From the NCBI GenBank assembly GCA_011317545.1, contig WUJK01000002.1, positions 3,968,001 through 4,032,000 of the forward strand: a stretch of DNA of 64,000 bases. The letters run 5' to 3'. Origin of the DNA: Coniella vitis. Taxonomy: Eukaryota > Ascomycota > Sordariomycetes > Diaporthales > Schizoparmaceae. A model generated the notes under the pieces. The model was not told where the DNA came from. It worked only from the letters and a program-made list of their open reading frames with translations, and did no database searches. Made by a program: the position numbers and the translations under genes. Of the stretch, positions 13,428 through 25,054 are shown piece by piece; position 1 is the first letter of the stretch; each line of letters begins with the position of its first letter.

Positions 13428-16400
13428 ATGAGGTGGCCACTCGTAAGTATCCATATACATCCAAACCATCGTCTCTGCCTGACAACCTCTAATCATTGCT
13501 TGCCACAGCCAAACTCTACGTTGGCAACGCTGCACAGGCCCTCGATCGGCCTGCACCGACTACGACACATTGCCGCCGTTCTACCACCGGCTTCTCTGTC
13601 CCTCCTGGGCCACAATACACGAACGCTGGCGGCTTATTCCACATCGTCAAAACCTAAACAGCGCAGCAGCAGCAAGAAGAAGAAGCGCGGCACAGTAGTT
13701 GCAGCCCCTCCACTGCCCGACCGCCGAAAGTCAAGATCACGACCTGTCCAGCATGCAGATCGCGACAACCATGGCCGTGGTGCCAAGAAAGAGCCCATAC
13801 GGCGCTTGAAGCTTGAATTCGACGACGCAACGATTCGGTCATCACTTACTCTTCCCACACGCAATGAACTTCCGCAGTCGCCCAGGCACTTGTTGACGGA
13901 TCCGGCAGACTCCTTGCGTCAAGTTGTGGCCTTTTTCAACGGCACAACAGCTACAGAAGTCCACCAAATGGTCCATGATATGTCTCGGAAGAAATACATG
14001 CGGGCAATCACCACTGTTCGCCTGCCAGGACAAGAAACCCTTGAGGTCCCAGGCGACGGTATCGACATGAAGGCGGCCAAAAAAGCGGCGGACTTGCACG
14101 CCATTGCAAAGTTACACGCCCTGGACTTACTCAGGCTGGCGTGGCCGACAACCTCAATCAGTGCGAAGGAGCTCAAGACCGAAAAGAATGGCATCACGGA
14201 AGTTTTCAACTATGCCGCGCGTTACGGCTGCATACCTTCGTATACGAATCGCCATCATCGTCGTGGAACCGTCGTCCATCTCGAAATGCCCGAGCATGAA
14301 ATCAAAGTTGATGTCCACACCATTGGGTCATTGGATCATGCAGAGGCTGCCGCTTCCCGCGAATTCAAAGCACAAGCCGAGTTATACCACAAGAAGATGG
14401 GCGCGGACATGCCAGCCGTTGACGAGCGGGCAGTCCTCACTGCTGCAAATGCCACACAATTCTTTGATTACTGTCGGGACGTGGAAGATGATGCGGGCTT
14501 CATCGAGGTAATAGTCGAACAAGACAAACTTTCGGATTGGACGGCTTATGCCATTGTAGACGGCCAAGAAATCGGCAGCCGCATCAAGACCAGGAGCGGA
14601 GGCAAGAAAACCGCCGCCAATCTAGCCTATCTCACCGCTGCCCTCTCCGTCGTCAAGGACAAGCCGCAACTCTGGCAAGATTTTCAAAAGAGGCTAATCG
14701 CTGGTAATGGCAACTACCTGAGCAAAGTTCCGCCCAAGGATCTTGTGCTGAACACACATTCCTTACTTGAGATGCAGAGGCTCAATCAATATGTACGGAC
14801 TCTGGGAAGATATGAGGCTCGGCCCTCCAACGAAGCTGCAGGAGCGCCAGCCCACCAGCCACGACGACGACTGGTGTTCACTGAAGAACAGCTAGCTGCG
14901 AAGTCGAATGTACTGGAGCAGAAGCTACAGGCGTACAAGGAGAACCCAGATTTGGCAGAATTGCGAAACAAGAGATACGATCTGCCCATGAGTCAGTATG
15001 CGCCTCAGGTCCGCGAGATTGTCGACAACAACATTTACAGTGTCATTATCGGAGCGACGGGCAGCGGCAAGACAACTCAAGTGCCTCAAATTCTGCTTGA
15101 CCAGGCCATCGAGAACGGTACTGGTGCCTCTTGCAATGTTGTTTGCACACAGCCCCGACGCATTGCCGCCACTTCTGTCGCCAGGCGAGTTGCCGACGAA
15201 CGTGGCGAACAGTTGCAAGACACCGTTGGCTACCAAGTGCGATTTGACTCCAAGTTGCCGAAACCGAATGGCAGTATCACCTATTGTACCACGGGTATCC
15301 TGCTGCAACAACTTCAGCATGAACCGGACCAGGTCTACGATCACGTTTCACATTTGGTCATTGACGAGGTTCATGAACGAGACATTATCATTGACTTCCT
15401 CTTGATCATCCTCAAAAAGACCATGGCGCAGCGTGCGGCAGCAGGCAAATCAGTGCCGCGCGTCATTTTGATGAGTGCGACAATAGATGCTGAGCAATTC
15501 TCTGAATACTTCAAAAACAGCATAGAAACCGAGTCACACAAATCAGCTGATTGCCCGACTTTGAGCGTACCAGGCAGAACGTTCCCCGTCAAGGAACAAT
15601 ACCTGGAAGACCTTCTCTCTGAGCTCAGGAGCAAGCACAAACAAATGAGCTTGAAGCTTCTCACCCAGGACCCGCAGACGTCTGATTATCTCAAGGCAGA
15701 GAAAGCAGACTCTGCTTCAAATGGTACATACGTGCAAGATGCGGTGATAGATTGGAAGAGACAAAACAATGCTGCCGCCGAGGCCATGATTGATGACCCG
15801 AACGACACTCTTGTGCCCCTGGGTCTGGTCGCGACGACTATTGCTCATATTGCAAGCACAACCAGCAGTGGCGCCATCCTTGCCTTCCTTCCAGGTCTTG
15901 ACGAAATAGTCAAGACAGACAAAATGCTGCGAGAACAATCGATTCTTGGCGTCAATTTCAATGACCAACAGCGCTTCCGCATTTTCCTGCTACATTCTTC
16001 CATACCGGATGCGCAAAAGTCGGTCTTTGACCCGGTACCCGAGGGTTGCAGGAAGATTGTTCTTAGTACAAACATTGCTGAGACGTCGGTGACTATACCC
16101 GATGTACAACACGTCATCGACACTGGCAAAAGCCGTGAGACTCGGTACGATCAATTGCGGCGCATTACATCGCTGCAGTGTGGGTGGATCAGCAAATCCA
16201 ACGCGAAGCAGCGTGCTGGACGAGCCGGCCGTGTCCAGAATGGAAACTACTATGCTCTGTACACAAGCACACGAGCGAAAACTCTCAGGGCCATTGCCTT
16301 ACCGGAACTTTTGCGCTCGGATCTCCAAGAAGTCTGCCTCGATGTCATGAGCCAAGCTTTCAGGATGCCTGTACGTGAATTCCTTGCAGAGGCCATCGAA

Positions 16401-17747
16401 CCGCCTTCGGCCACTGCAGTTGATGCGGCGATGCTCAACCTCGCCGATCTGGGGGCAATCACACCAGAGGAGACCTTGACTCCCTTGGGTCGCATACTGG
16501 CATCTTTACCTGTGCACCCGAGCTTAGGCAAGATGATAATACTTGGTATCATTTTCAAATGCTTGGATCCTATGATAATTCTGGGAGCAGCAGCAGCAGA
16601 GCGTTCGTTATTTGTCCAGCCCCTCGAGGCGAGAGCGCAGGTGAACAAGGTCAAGTACTCATTCGCAAAGGATTCTGAAAGTGATCATCTCATGTTGTTG
16701 AAGGCATTTCGCGCTGCTCGTCAAACTGCAATGCGCACTCCTCGAAATGTGCACCACCTGTTCAATGAGAACTTCATTCATGGTGGCGCATACAGGGCGA
16801 TTGATTCGACTGCGCGCCAGATTGAAGAAATTCTCACAGATGCTGGTCTTGCAGAGGCACGCAATCCGGCATTTGCTCTGCAGTATGGTGGACCAGAACT
16901 GAATCAGCATTCTGGCTCCGATCACCTCATCAAAGCTTTGTTGTTCGCAGGCTTGTATCCCAACATCGCCATTCAAAAAAAGACTGTGCAATTCCGCATG
17001 AAAACAGAGAAGAACACATTTGTGCACCCATCTTCAGTCAATTCGGTCGAAAAGAAAACGCTGAAAACACCACGTCCTGTCCTAACCTTCTCGACCCTCG
17101 CGCTCAGTGCTGACGGCGGTCGCATGAACATGCGAGATGTCACAGTAGGGTCGCCGCTGATGCCGGTCCTTCTCGCTGGCAAGGTAGAGTTCGATGGACC
17201 TACACTCGTGCTTGACGACTGGCTGCCATTCTTTGTCAAGACGGGCCGAGACGATCGCAGCTTGATGGCGAGGTGGCAGGGCCGCCTTGTGTCTAAAGAT
17301 GTGTTGGAATTCCGACAAGCGCTTGACAAAATGCTCGAGAACGCGTTCAATAACCTGGTCGCTAAGAAGAGGGGCATGGGTGCAGATGAAATGCGCAATA
17401 CACTAGCCGACGGGCTGGTCAAGCTCCTCACTTGGGAGGCAGAGGGAATAAACGGAGAAAGGAGCCTTAAGTATATCCAAGACCAGAATCTACCCCGCGG
17501 CCCGCAGGAGCAAGTTCGATTCGACCTGGAGCAGGCGCGCTTCAGCGGCAATCTTGACAGATCCTCTTCCCAGGGCCGTCGTCCCTTGTCGTCATCACCA
17601 CCAACATCCTCACAATGGTCCATGAGACAACCGCAACGACGCTTCAACGAAGAGCGATTCTCGCCTATGACAGGCGGAGAACAGGAGCAAGGTCGCACCA
17701 CTAACGGCCGTGCTCTCTGGCAGAGGATTGTACAGTCGGCGCAATAA
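13428..17747 (+). CDS. DEAH/RHA-family ATP-dependent RNA helicase, probably mitochondrial
   Basis: Superfamily 2 helicase that uses ATP to unwind or remodel RNA. Preferred exons are 13428..13442 and 13509..17747 (1417 residues). The 66-nt intron (GTAAGT...CACAG) has no in-frame stop, so unspliced message also stays open. The N-terminus is rich in Arg, Ser and Leu and nearly free of acids for about 60 residues, like a mitochondrial presequence, and is followed by a Lys/Arg tract. Two dsRBD-like segments lie at about 200-400. Core motifs are Walker A GATGSGKTTQ (about 520), motif II DEVH (about 624, Val for Ala as in the RHA/DHX36 branch), SAT, TNIAETSVTIPDV and QRAGRAGR (about 906). HA2 and OB-fold domains follow, and a disordered tail rich in R, S and Q. 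It resembles the DHX36/YLR419W-like group. An upstream ATG at 13299 would add 43 residues and looks less likely. Confidence 0.88.
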   Translation: MRWPLVSIHIHPNHRLCLTTSNHCLPQPNSTLATLHRPSIGLHRLRHIAAVLPPASLSLLGHNTRTLAAYSTSSKPKQRSSSKKKKRGTVVAAPPLPDRRKSRSRPVQHADRDNHGRGAKKEPIRRLKLEFDDATIRSSLTLPTRNELPQSPRHLLTDPADSLRQVVAFFNGTTATEVHQMVHDMSRKKYMRAITTVRLPGQETLEVPGDGIDMKAAKKAADLHAIAKLHALDLLRLAWPTTSISAKELKTEKNGITEVFNYAARYGCIPSYTNRHHRRGTVVHLEMPEHEIKVDVHTIGSLDHAEAAASREFKAQAELYHKKMGADMPAVDERAVLTAANATQFFDYCRDVEDDAGFIEVIVEQDKLSDWTAYAIVDGQEIGSRIKTRSGGKKTAANLAYLTAALSVVKDKPQLWQDFQKRLIAGNGNYLSKVPPKDLVLNTHSLLEMQRLNQYVRTLGRYEARPSNEAAGAPAHQPRRRLVFTEEQLAAKSNVLEQKLQAYKENPDLAELRNKRYDLPMSQYAPQVREIVDNNIYSVIIGATGSGKTTQVPQILLDQAIENGTGASCNVVCTQPRRIAATSVARRVADERGEQLQDTVGYQVRFDSKLPKPNGSITYCTTGILLQQLQHEPDQVYDHVSHLVIDEVHERDIIIDFLLIILKKTMAQRAAAGKSVPRVILMSATIDAEQFSEYFKNSIETESHKSADCPTLSVPGRTFPVKEQYLEDLLSELRSKHKQMSLKLLTQDPQTSDYLKAEKADSASNGTYVQDAVIDWKRQNNAAAEAMIDDPNDTLVPLGLVATTIAHIASTTSSGAILAFLPGLDEIVKTDKMLREQSILGVNFNDQQRFRIFLLHSSIPDAQKSVFDPVPEGCRKIVLSTNIAETSVTIPDVQHVIDTGKSRETRYDQLRRITSLQCGWISKSNAKQRAGRAGRVQNGNYYALYTSTRAKTLRAIALPELLRSDLQEVCLDVMSQAFRMPVREFLAEAIEPPSATAVDAAMLNLADLGAITPEETLTPLGRILASLPVHPSLGKMIILGIIFKCLDPMIILGAAAAERSLFVQPLEARAQVNKVKYSFAKDSESDHLMLLKAFRAARQTAMRTPRNVHHLFNENFIHGGAYRAIDSTARQIEEILTDAGLAEARNPAFALQYGGPELNQHSGSDHLIKALLFAGLYPNIAIQKKTVQFRMKTEKNTFVHPSSVNSVEKKTLKTPRPVLTFSTLALSADGGRMNMRDVTVGSPLMPVLLAGKVEFDGPTLVLDDWLPFFVKTGRDDRSLMARWQGRLVSKDVLEFRQALDKMLENAFNNLVAKKRGMGADEMRNTLADGLVKLLTWEAEGINGERSLKYIQDQNLPRGPQEQVRFDLEQARFSGNLDRSSSQGRRPLSSSPPTSSQWSMRQPQRRFNEERFSPMTGGEQEQGRTTNGRALWQRIVQSAQ

Positions 17748-19241
17748 GTGGCAAAAACGGTTCTGGAGAGGATGGTGGGTAGGGTGGTGCGATGGTCAAA
17801 TCTTGCCAAAGAGCTTGAATAAATTTGAAAATCTGGATTCATTTTTTTTTAAAAAAAAAAAAAAAAAAAAGGTGGCGCTTGGCTCTACAAACAAAATCGG
17901 AATTGGCGCAAGGTGATACTGACTGGCGTAACGGTCAAAAAGGTCGGAAATTAGAGGGATTTCATTTTGTATTTATTACGACTCACCCATATCCCCATTG
18001 CATCTCTCATAGCAGGCACAAGCTCTAAAGGGAGAGGGGATACCCAAGGGGAGGAATATGTGTGGATCTTGGAGAGGGGCAGATGAGGCTTGGTAGAATG
18101 TGTCGCTTTGTCTGACCACTCGTGTTCGATGGGAGGAGATAAGAAAAACATTGCTCTTCAAGCTGTTAAGTTACTGGTTGTAGATGAATCTGCTTCATCT
18201 GTATATTCATTTACTTGTATGATATACTTGCATATCCACTTCCCACTCAACGAAAAATGTAATGTCTTCATTGTTCCTTTCAGTGAGATGTGTCCATGCC
18301 ATAATCTCACAACAGTGCCAGCAATATTATCCAATGCTCGTGTAAATGCTGGAAATGGAATCAGGGATTTGGGAGCATGTATTGGGGTATACTGTTTACA
18401 CAAATAATATGGGATAGTATAGCTAATGAATGTATTTTTGCCATGGATAACTTCACGCCATGGCGCCTTTCTGACATATATCCATCATTTGGCTCACATG
18501 TGGGGAGCAACACTCGAATATAGAAGCTGTGCAAATTGTATTCAGGAAACCTGCGCCAGTTTGATCGCTACTAGTATATTTGAAGTCAAATAACACTAGA
18601 AGATATCCGTGGACAAATACAGTCTACAGACTAGACTGCCTTCCACCTCGGCCAAGGGCCATTCAACATAACCAATCTTCCGGGGAAATGGATATTGTTT
18701 GTGAATATTTTGAGGACATGGCCTTTTCTCTTCTCCTAATGTTGCTGTGTACAAGTACAAATAACAGAGCCCTTGCCTTCTTTCCCCCATCCAAATGTAC
18801 AAGCAAGGGTAGAACCAAGCAACCATATAAATAGCTACTAATAACGTTCGTAACCCTAATGAATCCCTTTCCAGTTTGTTTGCCCAATGTACAGCCAATT
18901 GACACAAGCACAAGATATCGATGGCAAGACAAATAGTGTAAACAATAATACCAAACCCTGCAGTCGCTTTTTTTAATTGCCATATGCCCTCTCTGACTGA
19001 TGGACTGGACCGGCCCGCCTCAATTCCACCCAACGCCAAACATGCTAGCAAACACACCATGACAAACGAAATGCAATAGAAAGACCAAAAAGAATACTAT
19101 CCCAATATCTGCCTCATAAGCAAAAGATGAATGTTTTGTTGTATGTACGCAAAAGCCCAACTTTTCGACCATCTTCCGTATGCATATGTAGAAATGACGA
19201 TTTGGTTGTGTGCAAAAGCGAAGGACATGATGTTGTTATTA
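17748..19241. other. Convergent intergenic spacer with T9A20 tract
   Basis: AT-rich sequence between two converging genes. The only clear structure is T9 followed directly by A20 at 17842-17870. Many short ORFs exist on both strands, but none has a domain or a plausible codon pattern. Confidence 0.5.
17842..17870. repeat. T9-A20 homopolymer junction
   Basis: Nine T run directly into twenty A, about 95 bp past the helicase stop. It may form a short hairpin or exclude nucleosomes at the 3' end; an old retroposed poly-A tail is possible but no retroposed gene lies before it. Confidence 0.75.
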
Positions 19242-22200
19242 TCAAAAGGCAACTTTACTGCCATTGTTAAGTCGCAACGGGAGTGGACCGCCATTATACA
19301 CGGAGCCAATTGTAGAAGTCGGCGTGACAAGCTCGTCAGCCGACGAAAAGGAGCTGTTGACAGAGCTCAGGCTCGACGAATTGTGACTTGAAAAGGTCCC
19401 TGTCCTTGAACCCATGGAGCGTCCACCGTATGCCATGAGTGCATCTGCCCGCTCAAAGACATTGCCGTTGAAGGCACCTGCGAAGGATGCACTCTGCGGC
19501 GTGGAAGGCACAGTTGCCTGGACAGCGGGCCCAAGAGCGGCAGACTGGGGCGTCATTGGCAGCTGGGATTGGCTGTGCGTCGATATACCACCATAGGCAC
19601 TGGACGTTGAGGTAGAATGGCTGTGGGCGCGTAAGGACTGAGACCATGGAGAGGATAGAATAAGGTTGCCAGTTTCCTTGACACTCTGGTGTACGGGACG
19701 GAGCCGCTGCCGAGTATCGTACGGGAGTTGTACTTCTGGTATGGTGATGGACAAGTCTTTGATCGTCTGGCCCACTTCAGACCAAGCATCCATAAAATTG
19801 TTACAAAGCGTCCAGAAAGCGCCATGGGTTCTGATGCCGGGCTCCTTGAGCTTGATCAAGGAAAGCCGTTTCTTGAGGGCCTCTGTATGTTGGATAGCCA
19901 TGTTGCACTTGCCAATCAACATGCGCCAGCATTGCACAGCCTTGGGACCGTTGTTTGCCATGGCTTTGTCAAGGCAGGCACCAAACTGGGTGTTCAGACC
20001 TGGCAGTACGCGCATAATCAGGTCGCTCGACCTTTGAAGCGATAAGAAGATTCGCTCGAACGATCGGTCCTCCTCATTGAACTCTCCATTCGCGCCCCTG
20101 CTGCTGTTGGAAGAAGCCCATGACTCTCCTGAGCGTGGGGTAGGGGTTATAGTTGCTGTCCGCCCCGTCCCGTTGATAAAGGGGACTGGCAAGGGGTTGA
20201 GGGGCACATCAGTTGCAACCCTCAGATTGCTCGGATTGTGGACGAAGTTTCCACTTCGGGATCGGAAGCCGTGTGGTGGGCGCTCGGCAGTGGGCGTAAC
20301 AGAAGTCTCGCGTGAATGAGGTGGGGGTGGTCGGATTGTACCACCTATGGCAGCTCTGCTGGCAGCCTTGCGGTATCCAGCATTGGGATTGGGACTCATT
20401 ATAGTGACACGAAGCTCCATAATGCTATTATAAAGCTGCATGAGAAGCGTACGGATATAGCGGGGATCGCCGTTCTCAATGAACATGTCGACATGGTTCG
20501 CCAAAAGCACACATACGTGTGCGTAAGCATTCACCAGCGTGATGCATGCCCGCTGGGCACTTTCATTCTCAATTGGACCGCCACCCTCCAGTTCGGCTAC
20601 CTCGTGTCTTTGAATCTCTTGCTCTAGTACCTCGACGTGGACGCTTGTGTTGTAAAACACAATCTCAAGACTCGATCTCTTGGATGAGCCGTCGTTGGCA
20701 AGGTGCATAAGCATTTGAATCATGGGATGAATCTGGAAGACCGAATAAAGCACGCCCTTTGCGGTTTCAAGAACGGGATCGATGTATTTGGACTCTCGCT
20801 TACGCTCCGGCAAGACGGAAAGACGCCGCACATATATAGGTCGCTGGAGGTATGAGTCGGCGGGGCTGGCTGGACTTTTTGCAGAGCCCATAGCACTGTT
20901 AGGAGGCTGTATTGCTGATCCATGACTAAGCCCGCGATAATGGCTGAATCGATTATTTGCTTGTGTTTCGTCCAGGGTGCCTAGCTCTTGCGTGCGCTTG
21001 GACATGGAGGCCATGCGTCGTTGGCGATCCATACCTTGCTGACTGCGTGATACTTGGAGCATGTTATCCGAGTTGCTCCGCAATCTCTCGTTGACGTTGC
21101 CGATCGTCAATGGCATCACGCCCGGTCGGCGTATCGCCGTATTTTGTTGAGAAAGACCTCGATAGTGAGACCGTGTAGGAATTGGTGGAGGTCGCATGAT
21201 GTGACCAGGTGAGCGCAGATCGGGGACATCTGTGCCGTTGACTTTGATAGGAAACCGACCGCTCATGACGCGCTTTATAGGCGGCATGCGCGGCGTTTCG
21301 ACGCCTTCGGATGAGTCCTCACCACCAGTAGAAGCCGCAGCGGCAGCTTCGGCTTCCATTCGGTCATTAAGAATGTGTTGACGCAGGAATTTCTTGATAT
21401 TGGTCGTCACTGTCACCTCCTTGACTTCTGTTTCCTTGGAATAGCCGTCATAAGGCGGGCTGGCCGCTGGCACTTGCAAGACTTCTTTAGGAGGGAATTG
21501 TATTGGGTTTCCGTCCAATTTGATCATCTGTAACGAGCCCATTTCGGCGAGGCAGACCGGCAGTCGCTTGATGAGGTTCTTTTGTACCGCGAAGACTTTG
21601 AGTGAAGTGAGGCGCGCGATGTCGGGAGGGAGTTCGCGTAATTGATTGCGGCCAAGGTCGAGAATTTCGAGGGATTTCAGGTCACAGAGCTGGTACAGAA
21701 CGAGTTAGATGTGACAATGTTTAAGAAAATATGGGCTAGATGAAGAGGAGCATTGCTTGCCTGCAAAGGAAACTCTGTTATCCTGTTGTTGCGAACGTTC
21801 AAGTACCGCAACAGTGTGCATTCAGAAAAGCGGACAGGAAAGGTCGAGATCTTGTTGTGAGAAAGAGCAAGTCTAGCAAAGCAAAAAATGACGACGGTCA
21901 GCAGCTGCACATGTCTCCGCACATTATAGCTCCCTCAAATAATCAGCACAAAGATAACCTACCTTTCGAGTTGGTCTTTTATAATGTCCACAACCTCTTC
22001 TGGCAGTTTCTGAATGTTTTTGTGGCTCAGGTTGACCGTCACACCCGGTTTGAGATCGTTGCTCACGCCGCTCGCCTCGGCTGCCTGGCTCTCGTTTTCT
22101 TCGACAGCCTTCTTCATTGCCTCGCGTGCCAACACAATAACCTGGCTTGCAGCAATGGGAGCCGAAGCAGTGAGCCCCGAGTTGGAGGGCATCTTGCGTA

Positions 22201-22330
22201 CAGTTTTGGGGATTGGCGGAGGCGGTGGAATGTTGTTGAGCCCTGCAGTCCCAGCAGGAGCAAAAGCCCTCCGTCCCTGGGCAGGATTGCCAGGCAGCCC
22301 CATCTGCGGCCCGCCGGATGGTCGATCCAT
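19242..22330 (-). CDS. sog2: Leucine-rich-repeat protein, SOG2-like (RAM signalling)
   Basis: Scaffold of the RAM/MOR network that controls polarity and cell separation through an NDR kinase; Sog2 partners the Kic1 kinase in yeast. The minus-strand exons are 22330..21963, 21872..21761 and 21689..19242 (975 residues). Proline-rich N-terminus, then LRRs across the exon junctions (NLSHKNIQKLPEEV, LALSHNKISTFP, YLNVRNNRITEFP, LDLGRNQLRELP, VQKNLIKRLP, IKLDGNPIQFPP). The C-terminal two thirds match the Sog2 layout: low-complexity Ser/Pro blocks around helical segments such as ETAKGVLYSVFQIHPM. Intron 1 is ordinary (GTAGGT...CTAG). Intron 2 (21760..21690) starts GC, not GT, and is needed to keep the LRR register. 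I chose the second ATG because its context is better; an in-frame ATG 15 nt upstream adds MISTI. Confidence 0.87.
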
Positions 22331-23286
22331 GATCGTTGAGATCATATGTGTAGCCAGAATTGTTGCAAATGCTCAAGCACGCGCAGAATGGCTTTGATTT
22401 TACAGCGGTCCCTCACCTCGATCAGCCCCGAGGTTGTCCTGTTCTCAGCAGCTGCGGGTGGAGTTGTGACGGGATGATTCCCAGATATTGAACTCGGGTT
22501 GGGAAGCGCGGATTCGTTTCGGCAAGGGCAATATCGACGAGCAAAACCGGCTACGATTCTAGAACAGGTGCGCGAGCTGCAAGTCGTGAGCAGATAATGG
22601 CATAATGTCTCAAGCGAATGTAATGGATGTCGTGGAAAGCGAATCAAGTAGTCGACGAAGCCCGAGAATGTAGTTGGTCGGGCAGGAGTGGATCTCTTTT
22701 CCTGCTCTGCTGGTCGTCCTCCCTGGTCTCGAATTAGGATGGAATGGTTTTGAAGAGAAACGGACACGGGCCGGATGGTACACTGGAGCGCTCTCCAGAG
22801 GCAGTAATTGCAAAGCAAGCCAGGGGATCCAGTTCGACTTGGGGGTTGGGCTTGTGATGGACTGAGTGGCTCGCAGATCTCTTGAAGCAGCGCAGTGATC
22901 CTGGGACGCAGGACGTCAATGCCTTATGACAGCCGTAGACACGGGCGTAATGTGAGCAGCAGGAGATCGGTAGCGCTCGTCGAAGCTCGGCGACGGGGCG
23001 TCGGTGTTTGGGTGATCAGGGTTCTTGAGAGGCCGCGGTTGGTTGCCGGTTGTCGAGAGCCCTCAGTCCTGCGTCGCAATGGAGTGGACGTTCAAGGTGT
23101 TGGCCGAGTCGAGGGTCGTAAGTAGAGAAGTGTGGTTTGCGGATGGAGTGAAGAGGGTTTGGGGCGAGTAAATGCCAAGAGTTGCCGCTGGGCATTGTTA
23201 CAGCAGGCACAGTAGGCTGGCTGACTGGCTGGCTGGGAAGGGAAAGGGGTTGCAGCATAGCGGCGGATACAGCAGCATCAGGGCCC

Positions 23287-23360
23287 CAGGGCTTTCCAGG
23301 GCTTTCCAGGGCTTTTCAGGGCTTTTCAGGGCTTTTCAGGGCTTCAGGGCTTCAGGGCTG
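23287..23360. repeat. Short tandem array of CAGGGCTTTY units
   Basis: Five 10-bp units (two CAGGGCTTTC, three CAGGGCTTTT) are followed by two 8-bp CAGGGCTT units and a partial copy. The change of period inside the array suggests slippage of the T run. It lies about 1 kb upstream of the SOG2-like start. Confidence 0.9.
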
Positions 23361-23849
23361 CATTTTCCCAGGTAGCACAAATGCCGACCATATACATAAG
23401 ACACGAGGTACCTCACATGCGTCCTATCAATGATTGTTCCGACGTGCAGCAGCAGCAGCACATGCAGGCGACGCGTCTAACATGCAAACCACTTGGGTAT
23501 CGGAGCAATACGCAGTACTGTAACGGAAACGACCACAAGCCTGGAGATTGGTCGGATCTCCTTCTCCATAAGTGACTTCGTGACGAAAATGCGGGACGAG
23601 AAGCATCGCAATGGCCAGGCTTGCCAGGCTAACCGAATTGGGCGGCCCGCAATAAGCAGACCTAAGATGGGCTCGTTTTCTACGTATACTTGGCGATGGC
23701 ATAAGTTTCCTGTTGGCATCGGGGCTTTGATCGATTTTCCGTGGTCTGATCGTATCAAGTACATGTGATTTTGTGTTCTTTTTCTGCTTCTTTCTTTTTG
23801 CTCCAATGATTTCACATGTTCCAGCTTAGAACCATGTCATTAATCTGGC

Positions 23850-23865
23850 CTACTATGTACATAGT
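23850..23865. repeat. Perfect 16-bp palindrome of the dispersed 9-mer
   Basis: TACTATGTACATAGTA reads the same on both strands and contains two overlapping copies of TACTATGTA in inverted orientation. The related TACTATGCATAGTA lies at 24269-24282. Confidence 0.85.
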
Positions 23866-25054
23866 AAGTCAGGCCCGAAGGCCAAAGCCCCAGACCACAA
23901 ACACACAGACCCCGCCGAGGCCCTGACTGATGTCAGTGAGACTCTAAATGGATGGGACTGAGACCCCTTTGGGCGCCCGTCTTTCGTATCGCAAGCGCAG
24001 TGCTGTGTCTACCATAGTATACTGCCATCATTTTTTTCGGATCCCCCCCTGGCCGTTTCCCCAAAGAAACCAGCCCACCAACAGCAACTAGCCAGCCTTG
24101 TTATATGTTTATTGTTTCAAAGAATACATTACTATGTCTTGATAGTCAATGGTGCTATCCATCGCAAGTTGATGCAACCGTCTTTGTAGGTATGCAAATA
24201 CCTGATACTGTAGGCAAAGCCCTGTATTCAATGTACATAGTACGTAGCACGTACAGTACTTGCTCGACTACTATGCATAGTAGGTTACAGGGATGCTCTT
24301 GGGCTTTCAAGGGGCTCGGTCAGCATGGCCGCCGCGCCAGCCATTTGGTCGCTAATCGCCAGGGATCGATCGCCAATCAACGCGCTTCCTCTGAAGAAAC
24401 GAGGCAGCAGCATAGTTCCAAGACATGTTCTTGCCGTGAGATCCTTCCAGCTTTCACTTGTGTGTACTATGTATGTGTGTGTGTGTGAGTGTGTGCATGT
24501 CTTCCCACCGTGTGCACTCCTTGTTTCTACAAAAACATAAAACACACCCTCTTTGGGGCTGATGGATGAAGTCTTGGTGATGGCACCGGTTAGCCCGAGC
24601 CTATGGAGAAGGCATCCCATCCTGCAAGGAACAGCACTAAAGGCCGCGGGTCTGTTACGGGCCGGCAGCCAACCATGTGAATTTTAAAACTTGCTGCAGC
24701 GCTGCTAGACACCCTGCAAAGTAGACTTTGATCTACTGTACTAAACACTGGGGCCTGTTTTCTCTCCACACCCGGATAAACCAGACTTGCACATCACCAC
24801 TCTCCTTCAGACGGCCCTGCACTCACTTCACGTTCCTCCCGATTGGCTGTACGTACGAGCTTCTACAGTTCAAAAGAAACCCTCGGCAGGCACGCCTCTC
24901 ATCTCAGTGTGCGATGGCAACGGTGACATGACAGCTTCCCGCGGTGTCACACCTGTGCCCTGCAACCTTGGAAGGCGACGACCATCCACAAGACGTTACC
25001 GTGTTACGAATTGACTGGTAGCCATGCAACGGTTCCCACGGCCAATATCCCAAC

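Larger units (their letters stand above)
22331..25054. other. Divergent intergenic region (SOG2-like / RecQ)
   Basis: This holds the long leaders and promoters of two divergent genes. It contains the CAGGGCTT tandem array at 23287-23360 and perfect palindromes TACTATGTACATAGTA (23850-23865) and TACTATGCATAGTA (24269-24282). More 9-mer copies lie at 24234 and 24465, and a GT-rich run near 24470-24496. No gene was recognised. Confidence 0.5.
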
